A DNA stretch of 64,000 nt from Arcticibacter sp. (GTDB lineage: Bacteria; Bacteroidota; Bacteroidia; 2-12-FULL-35-15): the NCBI GenBank assembly GCA_021155045.1, contig JAJNQB010000017.1, positions 124,001 to 188,000 of the forward strand, written 5' to 3'. This document shows positions 36,160-45,141 of the stretch, piece by piece. The notes under the pieces are model-generated. The model saw only the letters and a program-made list of their open reading frames with translations, had not been told where the DNA came from and did not search any database. The position numbers and the translations under genes were made by a program. Positions within the stretch are counted from its first letter, which is position 1; the number at the start of each line of letters is the position of its first letter.

Positions 36160-36957
36160 ATGAGTAACAAAAAAACAACATCGGGCGGATTTAACTTTAT
36201 GACCGCATTATTAGCGATAATAATTTCAATTGGTATTGGAATTATGATTTATGTGTTTGTATTAGGTAGCCCATCAAACTTTGATGCAGAAGGGCATCCA
36301 AAACAAGGAAATTATTTAGGAATGATGCATGCGGGAGGGTTTATTGTGCCAATTCTTATGGCAATCTTTATTATTGTTGTAACGTTTACTGTTGAGCGAT
36401 TCCTTACGATTTCAAAAGCAAAAGGAAAAGGAAAAACAGATGTTTTTTTACGTAATATTAAATCTATGTTGGCTGCTCGTCAATATGATGAAGCTATCGC
36501 AGCTTGTGATAAACAACAAGGTTCTCTAGCGAATGTTGTTCGTGCTGGAATCGAAAAACTACAATTAGTTGAAAACGATAGCACCTTGAATACAGAAGAT
36601 AAAATTGAAGCAGTTCAAAAAGAATTAGAAGAAGCAACATCATTAGAGTTGCCAATGCTTTCTAAAAACTTATCTATCATTACTACTTGTGCAACAATTG
36701 CAACTCTTTGGGGGTTAATTGGAACAGTATTGGGGATGATTCGTTCATTTGCTGCCATGTCTGCTGCAGGTTCACCTGACACAGCAGCACTTGCAACAGG
36801 TATTTCTGAAGCCTTGATTAATACAGCATTAGGTATTACAGGCTCTGTTGTTGGTATTATGGCATACAATTATTTTAGTACTCGTGTTGATGCTATTACA
36901 CACAGCATGGATGAAGCAGGATTTAGCTTAGTTCATACATTACACCATGCTAAATAA
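36160..36957 (+). CDS. exbB: MotA/TolQ/ExbB proton channel family protein
   Basis: A 265-residue inner-membrane protein with hydrophobic helices near residues 14-35, 60-80, 168-190 and 205-232. The last two flank the conserved ATLWGLIGTVLGMIRSF and GISEALINTALGITGSVVG motifs. With ExbD it forms the proton-driven motor that powers TonB. First gene of the Ton operon; the next gene follows after 48 bases. Confidence 0.93.
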   Translation: MSNKKTTSGGFNFMTALLAIIISIGIGIMIYVFVLGSPSNFDAEGHPKQGNYLGMMHAGGFIVPILMAIFIIVVTFTVERFLTISKAKGKGKTDVFLRNIKSMLAARQYDEAIAACDKQQGSLANVVRAGIEKLQLVENDSTLNTEDKIEAVQKELEEATSLELPMLSKNLSIITTCATIATLWGLIGTVLGMIRSFAAMSAAGSPDTAALATGISEALINTALGITGSVVGIMAYNYFSTRVDAITHSMDEAGFSLVHTLHHAK

Positions 36958-37005
36958 TGATCATAATTAGAAAACAGAAAAATAACATTTATTAAAAAAT
37001 AAAAC

Positions 37006-37677
37006 ATGGCTGAAGTAAATACAGGTAAAGGTAGCCCTTCGTTGGATATGACTCCAATGGTGGATTTGGCTTTTCTTTTGGTAACTTTCTTTATGCTTAC
37101 TGCTACTTCTAGGGTTACAGAACCTGTAATTGTTGATACGCCTTCTTCCACATCAGATAAATTATTACCAAAAAATGTAATAATGATTTCTATTGATGAT
37201 AAAGGGAAAGCGTTTTACAATATCAACAATTATGATGTTCGCGTAAAAACCCTAGAAAAAATGGGACAACAATATAAAGTCGAATTTACTCAAAAAGAAA
37301 AAGAAACTTTTGGAGGCATGACAAGTTTTGGAGTTCCTATTTTACAACTGAAGCAGTACATTAATATGGAAGATGCCGATAGGGTTAAAATAAAATCACC
37401 AGGAATACCTCACGACTCTTTAGATAACCAGCTTGCGAATTGGATTCGGTTTGGGCAGATAGAAGCAGCAAGACAGGCAAAAACAGAACAAGAAAAAGCA
37501 AAACAATTGGGAAGAGATTTTAAATACGAGCCATTAAGGTTTGCAATTAAAGCAGATGCAAAAACAAACTATATTGCAGTAAAAGAAATTATAAAAGTTT
37601 TTACTGATATGGAATTGTATCGTTTTAATTTAATTACAGATCTTGAACAGGGTCCAGAAGAGGCTCCGGCTAATTAA
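37006..37677 (+). CDS. exbD: ExbD/TolR family protein (first of two)
   Basis: A 223-residue protein with a short cytoplasmic N-terminus, one membrane helix containing the essential Asp (DMTPMVDLAFLLVTFFMLT) and a long periplasmic domain. The C-terminal part has the FAIKADAKTNYIAVKEII strand-helix motif. Longer than proteobacterial ExbD (about 140 residues), as is usual in Bacteroidota. Confidence 0.92.
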   Translation: MAEVNTGKGSPSLDMTPMVDLAFLLVTFFMLTATSRVTEPVIVDTPSSTSDKLLPKNVIMISIDDKGKAFYNINNYDVRVKTLEKMGQQYKVEFTQKEKETFGGMTSFGVPILQLKQYINMEDADRVKIKSPGIPHDSLDNQLANWIRFGQIEAARQAKTEQEKAKQLGRDFKYEPLRFAIKADAKTNYIAVKEIIKVFTDMELYRFNLITDLEQGPEEAPAN

Positions 37678-37710
37678 AGAAAACAATTATTAACGAATAA
37701 AAAAACAAAT

Positions 37711-38343
37711 ATGGCTGAAGTGAATACAGATGGTGGTGGAGGTGGAAAGCACGAAAAAAAGCGCGCCAAAAAATCATCTACCCGAATAGATATGACACCC
37801 ATGGTGGATTTGGCATTTTTGCTCCTTACGTTTTTCGTACTTACTTCTACATTTAGTAAACCAAAAGCAATGGAAATTAATTTTCCTGCTGACCCGAAAG
37901 ATGAAAAAGAAAATATCAAAGTAAACAATGCATTAACTTTTATCATGAGCGGTGATAATTCGATTTACTATTATGCTGGAGAGTTTTATTCGGAAGGAAA
38001 CGAAAAAGGAATGCCTCCAACAGCATTAATAAAAACAGATTTTTCATCAGAAGGGCTTCATAAATTATTATTAGAAAGAAATAAACCAACCGATGATGCT
38101 ATTAAAAAATTGACAGAACAATTAAAGTCAAAAGAAATAGTGGATACTACTTATAAACGCTTGGTTAATAGAGAAAAAGGGCTAAAAGAAGCATTAACGG
38201 TGTTAATAAAAGCAGATGACAAAGCAGTTTACAAAAACATAATAGATGTAGTAGATGAGCTAAATATCTGCAACATTGGTAAATATGCAATTGTAGATTT
38301 AGGTGCCAAAGAAGGAGAATTATTAAAAGCAATAAATAAATAA
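37711..38343 (+). CDS. exbD: ExbD/TolR family protein (second of two)
   Basis: A 210-residue paralogue of the preceding gene. A Gly/Lys-rich N-terminus comes before the helix with the conserved Asp (DMTPMVDLAFLLLTFFVLT). The periplasmic part ends VLIKADDKAVYKNIIDVVDE. Two different ExbD subunits beside one ExbB and one TonB is a common Bacteroidota arrangement. Confidence 0.92.
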   Translation: MAEVNTDGGGGGKHEKKRAKKSSTRIDMTPMVDLAFLLLTFFVLTSTFSKPKAMEINFPADPKDEKENIKVNNALTFIMSGDNSIYYYAGEFYSEGNEKGMPPTALIKTDFSSEGLHKLLLERNKPTDDAIKKLTEQLKSKEIVDTTYKRLVNREKGLKEALTVLIKADDKAVYKNIIDVVDELNICNIGKYAIVDLGAKEGELLKAINK

Positions 38344-38348
38344 GCAAC

Positions 38349-39176
38349 ATGGCAGATTCAGTATTTAATAATTGGGATAGTGTGGTTGCACCTGTGCGCA
38401 ACGACATTGTTTTTGAAGACAGAAACAAATCCTACGGAGCTTACTTTTTAAGAAAAAATCACAATAGAAGCCTTGCAATGGCTTTAATAATTACTGGTTC
38501 AACATTTGTGTTTTTAGTAAGCTTACCAGCAATTATCGATTGGATAAACAACAAAATGGATGAAGTAGAAGTTCCAATGGATATAACTCCTATGGACTTA
38601 ACTGCACCACCACCACTTGACGAAACAGAACCGCCACCGCCACCGCCACCGCCACCGCCAGTGATGGAAACAGTAAAATTTACTCCTCCTGTGGTTACGG
38701 ATGATGAAGTTGTGGATGACCCCCCTCCTGTTCAAACAGAGGAAACGCCAACAATTTCAACGGTAACACAAGAAGGAACGGGAGATAATAATGATATTAT
38801 CATCCCCGAAACAGGAACAGGAAATCAAATTGTGGAAACCGTAGAAACACCATTAACCATTGTTGAGCAAATGCCAACTTTCCCGGGTGGGGAAGCCGAG
38901 ATGATGAAGTGGATAAAAAACAAAATAGAACAAGTTGGTTATCCTCAGATGGAAAAAGAAGCAGGTATTTCTGGAACATGTTATGTAACATTTGTAGTTG
39001 AAAAAGATGGAGGAATCACAGATGTTAAAGTATTGCGTGGAGTTTCCGGAGGACCAGGATACGATAAACTTGCACAACAAGTTGTAAAAGCAATGCCACA
39101 TTGGAAAGCAGGAAAACAAAATGGACGCGAAGTACGTGTACAATTTAATTTACCTATTAAGTTTACAATAAAGTAA
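38349..39176 (+). CDS. tonB: energy transducer TonB
   Basis: A 275-residue protein five bases after exbD. Cytoplasmic N-terminus (FEDRNKSYGAYFLRKNH is the Bacteroidota signature), membrane helix 41-62, then a Pro/Glu-rich periplasmic spacer with ten consecutive prolines encoded by a CCACCG microsatellite (about 38628-38660). The C-terminal TonB domain covers about 175-275 (GTCYVTFVVEKDGGITDVKVLRG in two parts: CYVTFVVEKDG and ITDVKVLRG). It links the ExbBD motor to outer-membrane receptors such as the one at 15.2 kb. Confidence 0.94.
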   Translation: MADSVFNNWDSVVAPVRNDIVFEDRNKSYGAYFLRKNHNRSLAMALIITGSTFVFLVSLPAIIDWINNKMDEVEVPMDITPMDLTAPPPLDETEPPPPPPPPPPVMETVKFTPPVVTDDEVVDDPPPVQTEETPTISTVTQEGTGDNNDIIIPETGTGNQIVETVETPLTIVEQMPTFPGGEAEMMKWIKNKIEQVGYPQMEKEAGISGTCYVTFVVEKDGGITDVKVLRGVSGGPGYDKLAQQVVKAMPHWKAGKQNGREVRVQFNLPIKFTIK

Positions 39177-39201
39177 AAAAATCGATTTTTAAAGTAACCC
39201 G

Positions 39202-39405
39202 ATGGTTAATAAGATTAGTCACTACTTTGGATTTTTTATGGTGGCAGTTTATTTAGCAATTGGCTTACTTTTTTTATTAACAGATATTGCAGAAAATTTA
39301 TTTCCTAATTACAGAAAAGAAATAGGATTAGTAATGATTGCTTATAGCATTTACAGAGGCTATATGATTTATAGAAAAATAGTTAAGGGCACTTCTAAAA
39401 ATTAA
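39202..39405 (+). CDS. small two-helix membrane protein A
   Basis: A 67-residue protein with two hydrophobic helices (about 9-30 and 40-58) and a basic tail. The pattern LFLLTDIAENLFPNYRKEIGLVM parallels that of the next small gene, so the two are paralogues. The function is not known. It lies 25 bases after tonB and is probably part of the operon. Confidence 0.75.
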   Translation: MVNKISHYFGFFMVAVYLAIGLLFLLTDIAENLFPNYRKEIGLVMIAYSIYRGYMIYRKIVKGTSKN

Positions 39406-39507
39406 CATTTCAGTTCTCTCCAACCATTGGCGGAGGGTAAGGGGTGTGTAATTTTAAAACACTATTTTTAGAATTGCCCTTAAAATTAACCAAGACTGAT
39501 TTTATCC

Positions 39508-39765
39508 ATGTCGCCAAAAATTAAAAATATCGTTAACGCAACTCGCTTTTCATTTACCTCTTTGGTAGTTATATTGTATTTTGTAGTTAGCTTTTTATTT
39601 TTGTTTACAAATGTTTGGGGCGATTTATTACCCAATGCACGATTGACGATTGGATTAATCTTATTGTTTTTTGGAGCCTTTCGATTTTATATAGCTTATC
39701 GTAGATATAAATCAAAGAAAAACCATCCCCATAAACAAAATAACACAAATGAAAATGTGGAATAA
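39508..39765 (+). CDS. small two-helix membrane protein B
   Basis: An 85-residue paralogue of the previous gene (LFLFTNVWGDLLPNARLTIG, then a second helix and a Lys/Arg-rich cytoplasmic tail). Its last 17 bases overlap the start of the PstS-like gene, so they are co-expressed. A role in assembling or tuning the Ton or phosphate-binding machinery is only a guess. Confidence 0.75.
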   Translation: MSPKIKNIVNATRFSFTSLVVILYFVVSFLFLFTNVWGDLLPNARLTIGLILLFFGAFRFYIAYRRYKSKKNHPHKQNNTNENVE

Positions 39766-40687
39766 AATTTTATTTGCTGGAATTATTACCTTATTAGTGT
39801 TTTATGCTTGTGGAAACCCTGCTGGAAATGAAGCAACAGATACACCTACTTCAGGCGAAGTAAATATTGTTGTGGATGAATCATTTACAAAACTTTTTGA
39901 TACACAGATTTATACTTTTGAATCAATCTATAAAAATGCTAAAATTTATGTTAAATATTTGCATGAGGATGAAGCGCTTAGTCGGCTTGTAAATGATTCG
40001 TGTAAAGTTGTAGTGATGTGCAGAAATATTACAGCCGCTGAAAGAAAACAATTTGAACAAAAAAATATTTTTCCGATAGCTACCAAAGTTGCTGAAGATG
40101 CTATTGCAATTGTAATCCATCCAGAAAACAACGATTCAACCTTAACAGTAGAAAAAATAAAATCTATCTTACTAGGAAATGATAGTTTGTGGAATCAGAT
40201 AAACAAAAACTCTTCATTGGGAAAAATCAATGTAGTGTTTGATAATAAAGGTTCTGCAAATGCCAGATATATGCAAGACACATTATTGCAAGGCAAAGCG
40301 TTTGGTAAAAATGTGTTTGCTGTAAACTCAAACCCCGAGGTTATTGAATATGTTAGCAAAAACAAAAATGCAATAGGAGTATTAAGTGTAAATTGGATAA
40401 GTGATATTGACGATAGTACCACAACCAATTTTTTGAAAAAAATAAAAGTTGTTGGAATTTCAAAAGCAGAAGGAGAAAGAGGATACAAACCTTACCAAGC
40501 ATACATAAAAACAAAAGATTATGCTTTTACGCGCGATATTTATATGATAAACCGACAAACACGCGCAGGGCTGGGCTTGGGATTTGTTTCTTTTGTTGCT
40601 GGGGATAAGGGACAATTAATGATTTTAAAAGCAGGTTTAATACCAGCAATAGCACCCGTTAGAATGGTGCATGTGAGTATGGAATAG
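39749..40687 (+). CDS. PstS-like phosphate-binding lipoprotein
   Basis: A 312-residue lipoprotein with lipobox FYAC (Cys at about 21) and a type 2 periplasmic binding fold. Motifs typical of PstS-like proteins are seen: a hydrophobic strand with EDAIAIVIHPEN, then LLGNDSLWNQI and the NSNPEVIEYVSKNKNAIG segment. No PstCAB genes lie nearby; instead it sits between the Ton operon and a TPR gene, a context seen repeatedly in Bacteroidota. It might bind phosphate for a TonB-linked route or do something else. Confidence 0.85.
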   Translation: MKMWNKILFAGIITLLVFYACGNPAGNEATDTPTSGEVNIVVDESFTKLFDTQIYTFESIYKNAKIYVKYLHEDEALSRLVNDSCKVVVMCRNITAAERKQFEQKNIFPIATKVAEDAIAIVIHPENNDSTLTVEKIKSILLGNDSLWNQINKNSSLGKINVVFDNKGSANARYMQDTLLQGKAFGKNVFAVNSNPEVIEYVSKNKNAIGVLSVNWISDIDDSTTTNFLKKIKVVGISKAEGERGYKPYQAYIKTKDYAFTRDIYMINRQTRAGLGLGFVSFVAGDKGQLMILKAGLIPAIAPVRMVHVSME

Positions 40688-40724
40688 TATTTGCGTATAG
40701 ATGTATAATAAATAAAGAAGAATT

Positions 40725-42302
40725 ATGAAAAAGATTAAATTATCAATTGTGGCTTTTGTTTTAGTGTCGGCAGGAGCAATAGGACAAACATTAGATGAGG
40801 CAATTAAATTAACCAATAACGAGCAGTTCGAAAAAGCGAACGGTGTTTTTAAAACGCTTGTACAAAGCCAACCAAATAACGGAGAGCTTTTATTTTATTA
40901 TGGCGAAAATTTTATTAAAAATGATAAACCAGAAAAAGCAAAAGAACAATATACTAAAGCCGTTGAACTAAATGCCACAAGCCCTTATGGTTATATCGGG
41001 TTAGGAAAGTTGGAGTGGAATGATGAAAAACAAACAGAAGCAAAAGCAAATTTTTACAAAGCAACAACACTGGCTGCAGGCAAAAATGCTACTGTATTAA
41101 TGAAGATAGCGGAAGTATATATACAATCTGAAATAAAAAACATTCCTGAGGCATTAACACTGTTAGCTCAAGCTGCTAAATTAGAGCCTAAAAACCCAGA
41201 GGTTTATATTTTAATGGGTGATGCTTACTTAGAGCAAAATGTAGGAACAAAAGCCATTGAAAACTATGAAAAAGCAGAAAGCTTAGATAAAAAAAATGTT
41301 CGTGCAATTTTGCGTCAAGGACAAGTGTGGAACAGAGCAAAAAATTATAATCTAGCACTAGAATCTTATAAAAGAGCCGGGTTGATTGATTCTACTTATG
41401 CGCCTGCTTATCGTGAAAAAGCCGAAATTTATGCTCGTGCAGGACAATATGCAAATGCCGTTTATAACTACAAACGCTTTTTAGATTTGAATAATGATTG
41501 TGGAGCACGAGTTCGTTATGCTGCATTTTTATTTCAAGCAAAACAATACAAAGAATCTGTTTCTGCATCCACAGATGCACAAAAGTGTGATGCGGAAAAT
41601 GCATATTTAAACCGCTTTTTAGCTTTTGCACAATATGAGTCGGGGGATTATGAAAATGGATTAATCAACAGCGAATTATTTTTTAAACGAGTTTCACCTG
41701 AAATAAAAATAATTCCTATGGATTATGAATATTATGCAAAATTATTATCAAAAAACAAAAAAGACTCTTTGGCAATTATTCAATACCAAAAAGCATTACA
41801 ACTTCAACCAGACAAAATTGAATTGAATTCTGATATTGCAAATGCTTATAAAAGCATGAAAAAATATGGAGAAGCAATAAAATCATATATGATTAAAGTA
41901 GATGCAGGAAAAGCTGGAGCAAACGATTATTATGGGTTGGGGTTATCGTATTATTATAATAAAGATTTTATCAATGCTGATTCTGCTTTTGTAAAATTTA
42001 TTAAACTGCAACCAGAGATGTCTGTAGGTTATTTATGGAGAGGCAAAATAAATTCCCAATTAGACCCCAAAAATGAGAAGTGGTCGGCAAAACCATTTTA
42101 TGAAACCTTTTTAGAAAAAGCCAAAGCGGATGAATACAAAAACAATTTGATAGAAGCAAACACTTACATTGGTGTTTTTTATATGAATAATAAAGATTAT
42201 TGTAAAGCAAAAGAATACTTTAAAAAAGTGTCTGAAATAGATCCAGCAAATGCGAATGCAAAAAACTTTTTGAATAGTGCAGAGGCTAAAAAATGTCCAT
42301 AA
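40725..42302 (+). CDS. tetratricopeptide-repeat protein, exported
   Basis: A 525-residue protein with signal peptide (1-20, ending AIGQT) and about ten TPR motifs along its length (for example EKAKEQYTKAVELNATSPYG and KEYFKKVSEIDPANANA). A scaffold protein in the periplasm, probably belonging with the PstS-like and Ton genes just upstream. Confidence 0.9.
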   Translation: MKKIKLSIVAFVLVSAGAIGQTLDEAIKLTNNEQFEKANGVFKTLVQSQPNNGELLFYYGENFIKNDKPEKAKEQYTKAVELNATSPYGYIGLGKLEWNDEKQTEAKANFYKATTLAAGKNATVLMKIAEVYIQSEIKNIPEALTLLAQAAKLEPKNPEVYILMGDAYLEQNVGTKAIENYEKAESLDKKNVRAILRQGQVWNRAKNYNLALESYKRAGLIDSTYAPAYREKAEIYARAGQYANAVYNYKRFLDLNNDCGARVRYAAFLFQAKQYKESVSASTDAQKCDAENAYLNRFLAFAQYESGDYENGLINSELFFKRVSPEIKIIPMDYEYYAKLLSKNKKDSLAIIQYQKALQLQPDKIELNSDIANAYKSMKKYGEAIKSYMIKVDAGKAGANDYYGLGLSYYYNKDFINADSAFVKFIKLQPEMSVGYLWRGKINSQLDPKNEKWSAKPFYETFLEKAKADEYKNNLIEANTYIGVFYMNNKDYCKAKEYFKKVSEIDPANANAKNFLNSAEAKKCP

Positions 42303-42317
42303 AAAACAAACTTAAAA

Positions 42318-42354
42318 TAAAAAAGAGGCGATAATTATTATCGCCTCTTTTTTA
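42318..42354. terminator. bidirectional terminator between the TPR gene and kup
   Basis: Stem GAGGCGATA/TATCGCCTC with loop ATTAT, flanked by A6 and T6, lies between convergent genes. It overlaps the last codon of kup. Confidence 0.9.
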
Positions 42355-44313
42355 TTTTTCATCAATCCTTTTTAAGCTAACATCTTTTGGTGGCGCTAAA
42401 ATTAGCGGAACCATTTCGGTGGTTACTGAACTAGTATCTAACCCAAAGGCTTTAGCTTCAGATAAACTCATGTGTTTTAAGAAAGTATAAATATCCAAAA
42501 TTAATTTTTCATGAATAGGCAATTCATTTTCATAGGAAAGAAATTTTTCAATTACAATAAATCTAAAATCGCCTATGATATTATTTTTATTTAAAGATGC
42601 GTATCGGCTAGTAATATCCACTTCTTTATTTTTAACCAAATCTTCCACCACTTTTCTGAACATTAAATTGATACGTGGCGCTACACGGAAACCTAATCTG
42701 AAATCAATTCGGATTACGTCATCATGAATAAATTCACATACGCTATATTCCATTCTGTAAGGTTCATCAACAACATCCACATGTACAAACCAATATATAT
42801 CAGCACGCTTAGGTTGTTTTTGCATAATTGAATAAATAATTTTCGATTCAATCTCTTCTCTATTATTTGCACTCGTTAAATACACCAAATGTGTTGCATA
42901 TTTAGGAATTGCAAGGTCTCTGCTTAAGTCTTCTAATACAGGAAGGTAATCGACCAGCTTTACAAATTCAACGTATCTGTTTCTGATTTTACGAGCATAA
43001 TACCAGATTAACATTACGGAAGTTAAAACACTTGCTATAAATAAACTTATCCAACCTCCCTTTGTAAACTTGTCAAGTTGAGCAACCAAAAACGAAAGCT
43101 CAATAAAAAGATATGTGAAAATAAATCCCCAAACTAAAGGAGCCCAAAAACGTTTTATTTTCATAAAGTAAACGAGCAAACGAGATGACATTAACATTCC
43201 TAAAATGATTGTTAAACCGTAAGCGGCTTCCATTTTTGAGGATTCTTCGAAGTATAAAACAACAACAATACAACCCGCACACAGCAACCAATTTATAGCA
43301 GGAATGTATAATTGCCCTTTTAATTCACTTGGGTATTTAATTTTAGCTTTGGGCCAAAAATTTAATCGTATAGCCTCATTTATCAAAGTGAAAGAACCGC
43401 TAATTAAAGCTTGGCTGGCAACAATAGTTGCAACAGTTGCTAAGCCAATTCCTATTGGCAAAAACCATTCTGGCATTATCGTGTAAAAAGGGCTAGCGCC
43501 ATTTAACTCTTCCCCTTGATGATTGATTAACCATGCACCTTGCCCAAAATAATTCAACACCAAACTTGTTTTTACAAAAGTCCAACTAATACGAATATTC
43601 TCTTTACCACAATGTCCTAAATCAGAATATAGGGCTTCTGCCCCAGTTGTACAAAGGAAAACGGCACCAAGCAGCCAAAATCCTCCTGGATGTTTTACCA
43701 ACAAATCATACCCATACATTGGATTAAGGGCTTTTAATACGCCCCAATTACCAGCTAATTGTGAAACGCCCAGTACTGCCAACATTAAAAACCACAATAA
43801 CATTACAGGACCAAAAAGTTTTCCGATTGATTTTGTTCCAAATTGTTGTATCCCAAAAAGTAAAACAATGATAACAATTACAATAGGTACGGTGTGTAAA
43901 TGTTTTAATGAATCAACCATTCTTAATCCTTCAATTGCTGACGAAACAGAAATTGGCGGAGTAATAATTCCCTCTGCTAATATTGCGCTTCCACCAATTA
44001 CAGCCGGGAACAACAACCATTTAATTTTTGTTTTTTTTACTAATGTATATAATGAAAATATTCCGCCCTCTCCTTTATTGTCTGCATTTAAGGTGAGCAT
44101 TACATATTTTAAAGTAGTTTGTAAAGTAAGAGTCCAAAATATACAGGAGATACCGCCTAGAACAACGGTCGAGTCAATAGGATTATCTCCAACAATTGCT
44201 TTTAATACGTATAAAGGAGATGTTCCAATATCGCCAAAAATAATTCCAAGAGTTACGAGTAAGCCTGCTGCTGATATTTTGTGTGAATAATGATGACCGT
44301 TGCTATTGCCCAT
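42352..44313 (-). CDS. kup: KUP/HAK family potassium transporter
   Basis: A 653-residue protein with about twelve membrane helices (residues 10-455) and a cytoplasmic C-terminal domain. It has the family opening GIIFGDIGTSPLYVLKAI and the NADNKGEGGIFSLY motif. Kup proteins are K+/H+ symporters. A TAATTTTG element (minus strand 44360-44353) may be its -7 box. Normal length. Confidence 0.96.
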   Translation of the reverse strand: MGNSNGHHYSHKISAAGLLVTLGIIFGDIGTSPLYVLKAIVGDNPIDSTVVLGGISCIFWTLTLQTTLKYVMLTLNADNKGEGGIFSLYTLVKKTKIKWLLFPAVIGGSAILAEGIITPPISVSSAIEGLRMVDSLKHLHTVPIVIVIIVLLFGIQQFGTKSIGKLFGPVMLLWFLMLAVLGVSQLAGNWGVLKALNPMYGYDLLVKHPGGFWLLGAVFLCTTGAEALYSDLGHCGKENIRISWTFVKTSLVLNYFGQGAWLINHQGEELNGASPFYTIMPEWFLPIGIGLATVATIVASQALISGSFTLINEAIRLNFWPKAKIKYPSELKGQLYIPAINWLLCAGCIVVVLYFEESSKMEAAYGLTIILGMLMSSRLLVYFMKIKRFWAPLVWGFIFTYLFIELSFLVAQLDKFTKGGWISLFIASVLTSVMLIWYYARKIRNRYVEFVKLVDYLPVLEDLSRDLAIPKYATHLVYLTSANNREEIESKIIYSIMQKQPKRADIYWFVHVDVVDEPYRMEYSVCEFIHDDVIRIDFRLGFRVAPRINLMFRKVVEDLVKNKEVDITSRYASLNKNNIIGDFRFIVIEKFLSYENELPIHEKLILDIYTFLKHMSLSEAKAFGLDTSSVTTEMVPLILAPPKDVSLKRIDEK

Positions 44314-44473
44314 TTAGTAATATTGATAAGAATGTGCTTTTTAAATGCGGGACAAAATTATAAAATAAAAACACTTGTGCACTCTAAAAATTCGACAAAA
44401 ACAACAAAAGAACACATGTATATGTTTACAAAAGAAAACAGATAAATAGAAACAGCAACAAAAACATATTGAT

Positions 44474-44481
44474 TATTTTTG
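44474..44481 (+). promoter_or_regulatory. probable -7 element of the pseudouridine synthase gene
   Basis: TATTTTTG fits TANNTTTG. It is only seven bases from the ATG, which implies a very short or absent 5' leader. Confidence 0.4.
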
Positions 44482-44488
44482 TCTTTAA

Positions 44489-45088
44489 ATGAAGTATTTC
44501 GTTATTTATAAGCCCTATAAAATTATTTCTCAATTTGTTTCTTCACACCGAAAAAAGAAATGTTTAGATAAAATAAATTTCCCTTTTCCAGCAGACGTTC
44601 GACCAATTGGACGTTTAGATGAAAATTCGGAAGGACTTTTAATTTTAACAAATGATAAAAGTTTGAATTATAAATTATTGAATCCAAGCTTTCAACATAA
44701 GCGGGTTTATCTTGTTCAGCTGCAAGGAATAATTACAGAAGAAGGATTAAAACAACTAGAAAAAGGAGTTGTAATAGCTTTAAATTCGGGGGCATACTTA
44801 ACAAAACCTTGTACTGTAAAAAAAGTACAACCCCCTAAAGATATAGCTCCGAGAGGGCATCCAGTTAGTGAACGCTTGCCAACATCTTGGATTGAGTTAA
44901 CATTAATTGAAGGAAAATTTCATCAAGTTAGAAAAATGACAGCAGGTGTTGGTTATCCTTGTTTGAGATTAGTTAGAATAGCAATTGAAAATATTTTAAT
45001 TGAAAATATGAAGCCAGGAGATGTTATAGAATACAGTTCGGAATTCATCTATAAAAAGTTGAATATAATTGCCTTAGAAACACCTTAA
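44489..45088 (+). CDS. RsuA/RluE family pseudouridine synthase
   Basis: A 199-residue enzyme that isomerises uridine in rRNA. The catalytic Asp44 is in the motif GRLDENSEGLLILTND; later GKFHQVRKM and GYPCLRLVRIAI are family-typical. It lacks the N-terminal S4 domain, as in RluE (23S rRNA U2457). RluE is the best guess; other members of the family cannot be excluded. Confidence 0.9.
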   Translation: MKYFVIYKPYKIISQFVSSHRKKKCLDKINFPFPADVRPIGRLDENSEGLLILTNDKSLNYKLLNPSFQHKRVYLVQLQGIITEEGLKQLEKGVVIALNSGAYLTKPCTVKKVQPPKDIAPRGHPVSERLPTSWIELTLIEGKFHQVRKMTAGVGYPCLRLVRIAIENILIENMKPGDVIEYSSEFIYKKLNIIALETP

Positions 45089-45141
45089 ATTGTTGTTATT
45101 CAACTATTTTTTGTTATTTTCGTTTGCGGATAAATAACCTT

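Noticed and set aside
38628..38660. CCACCG microsatellite as a phase-variation tract
   Set aside because: The unit is six bases and in frame, coding for the proline spacer of TonB, so length change would not shift the frame.
39406..39507. RNA gene or regulatory RNA between the two small membrane-protein genes
   Set aside because: Only a weak inverted repeat (CTCTCCAACC...GGCGGAGGG) is seen, without terminator or promoter.
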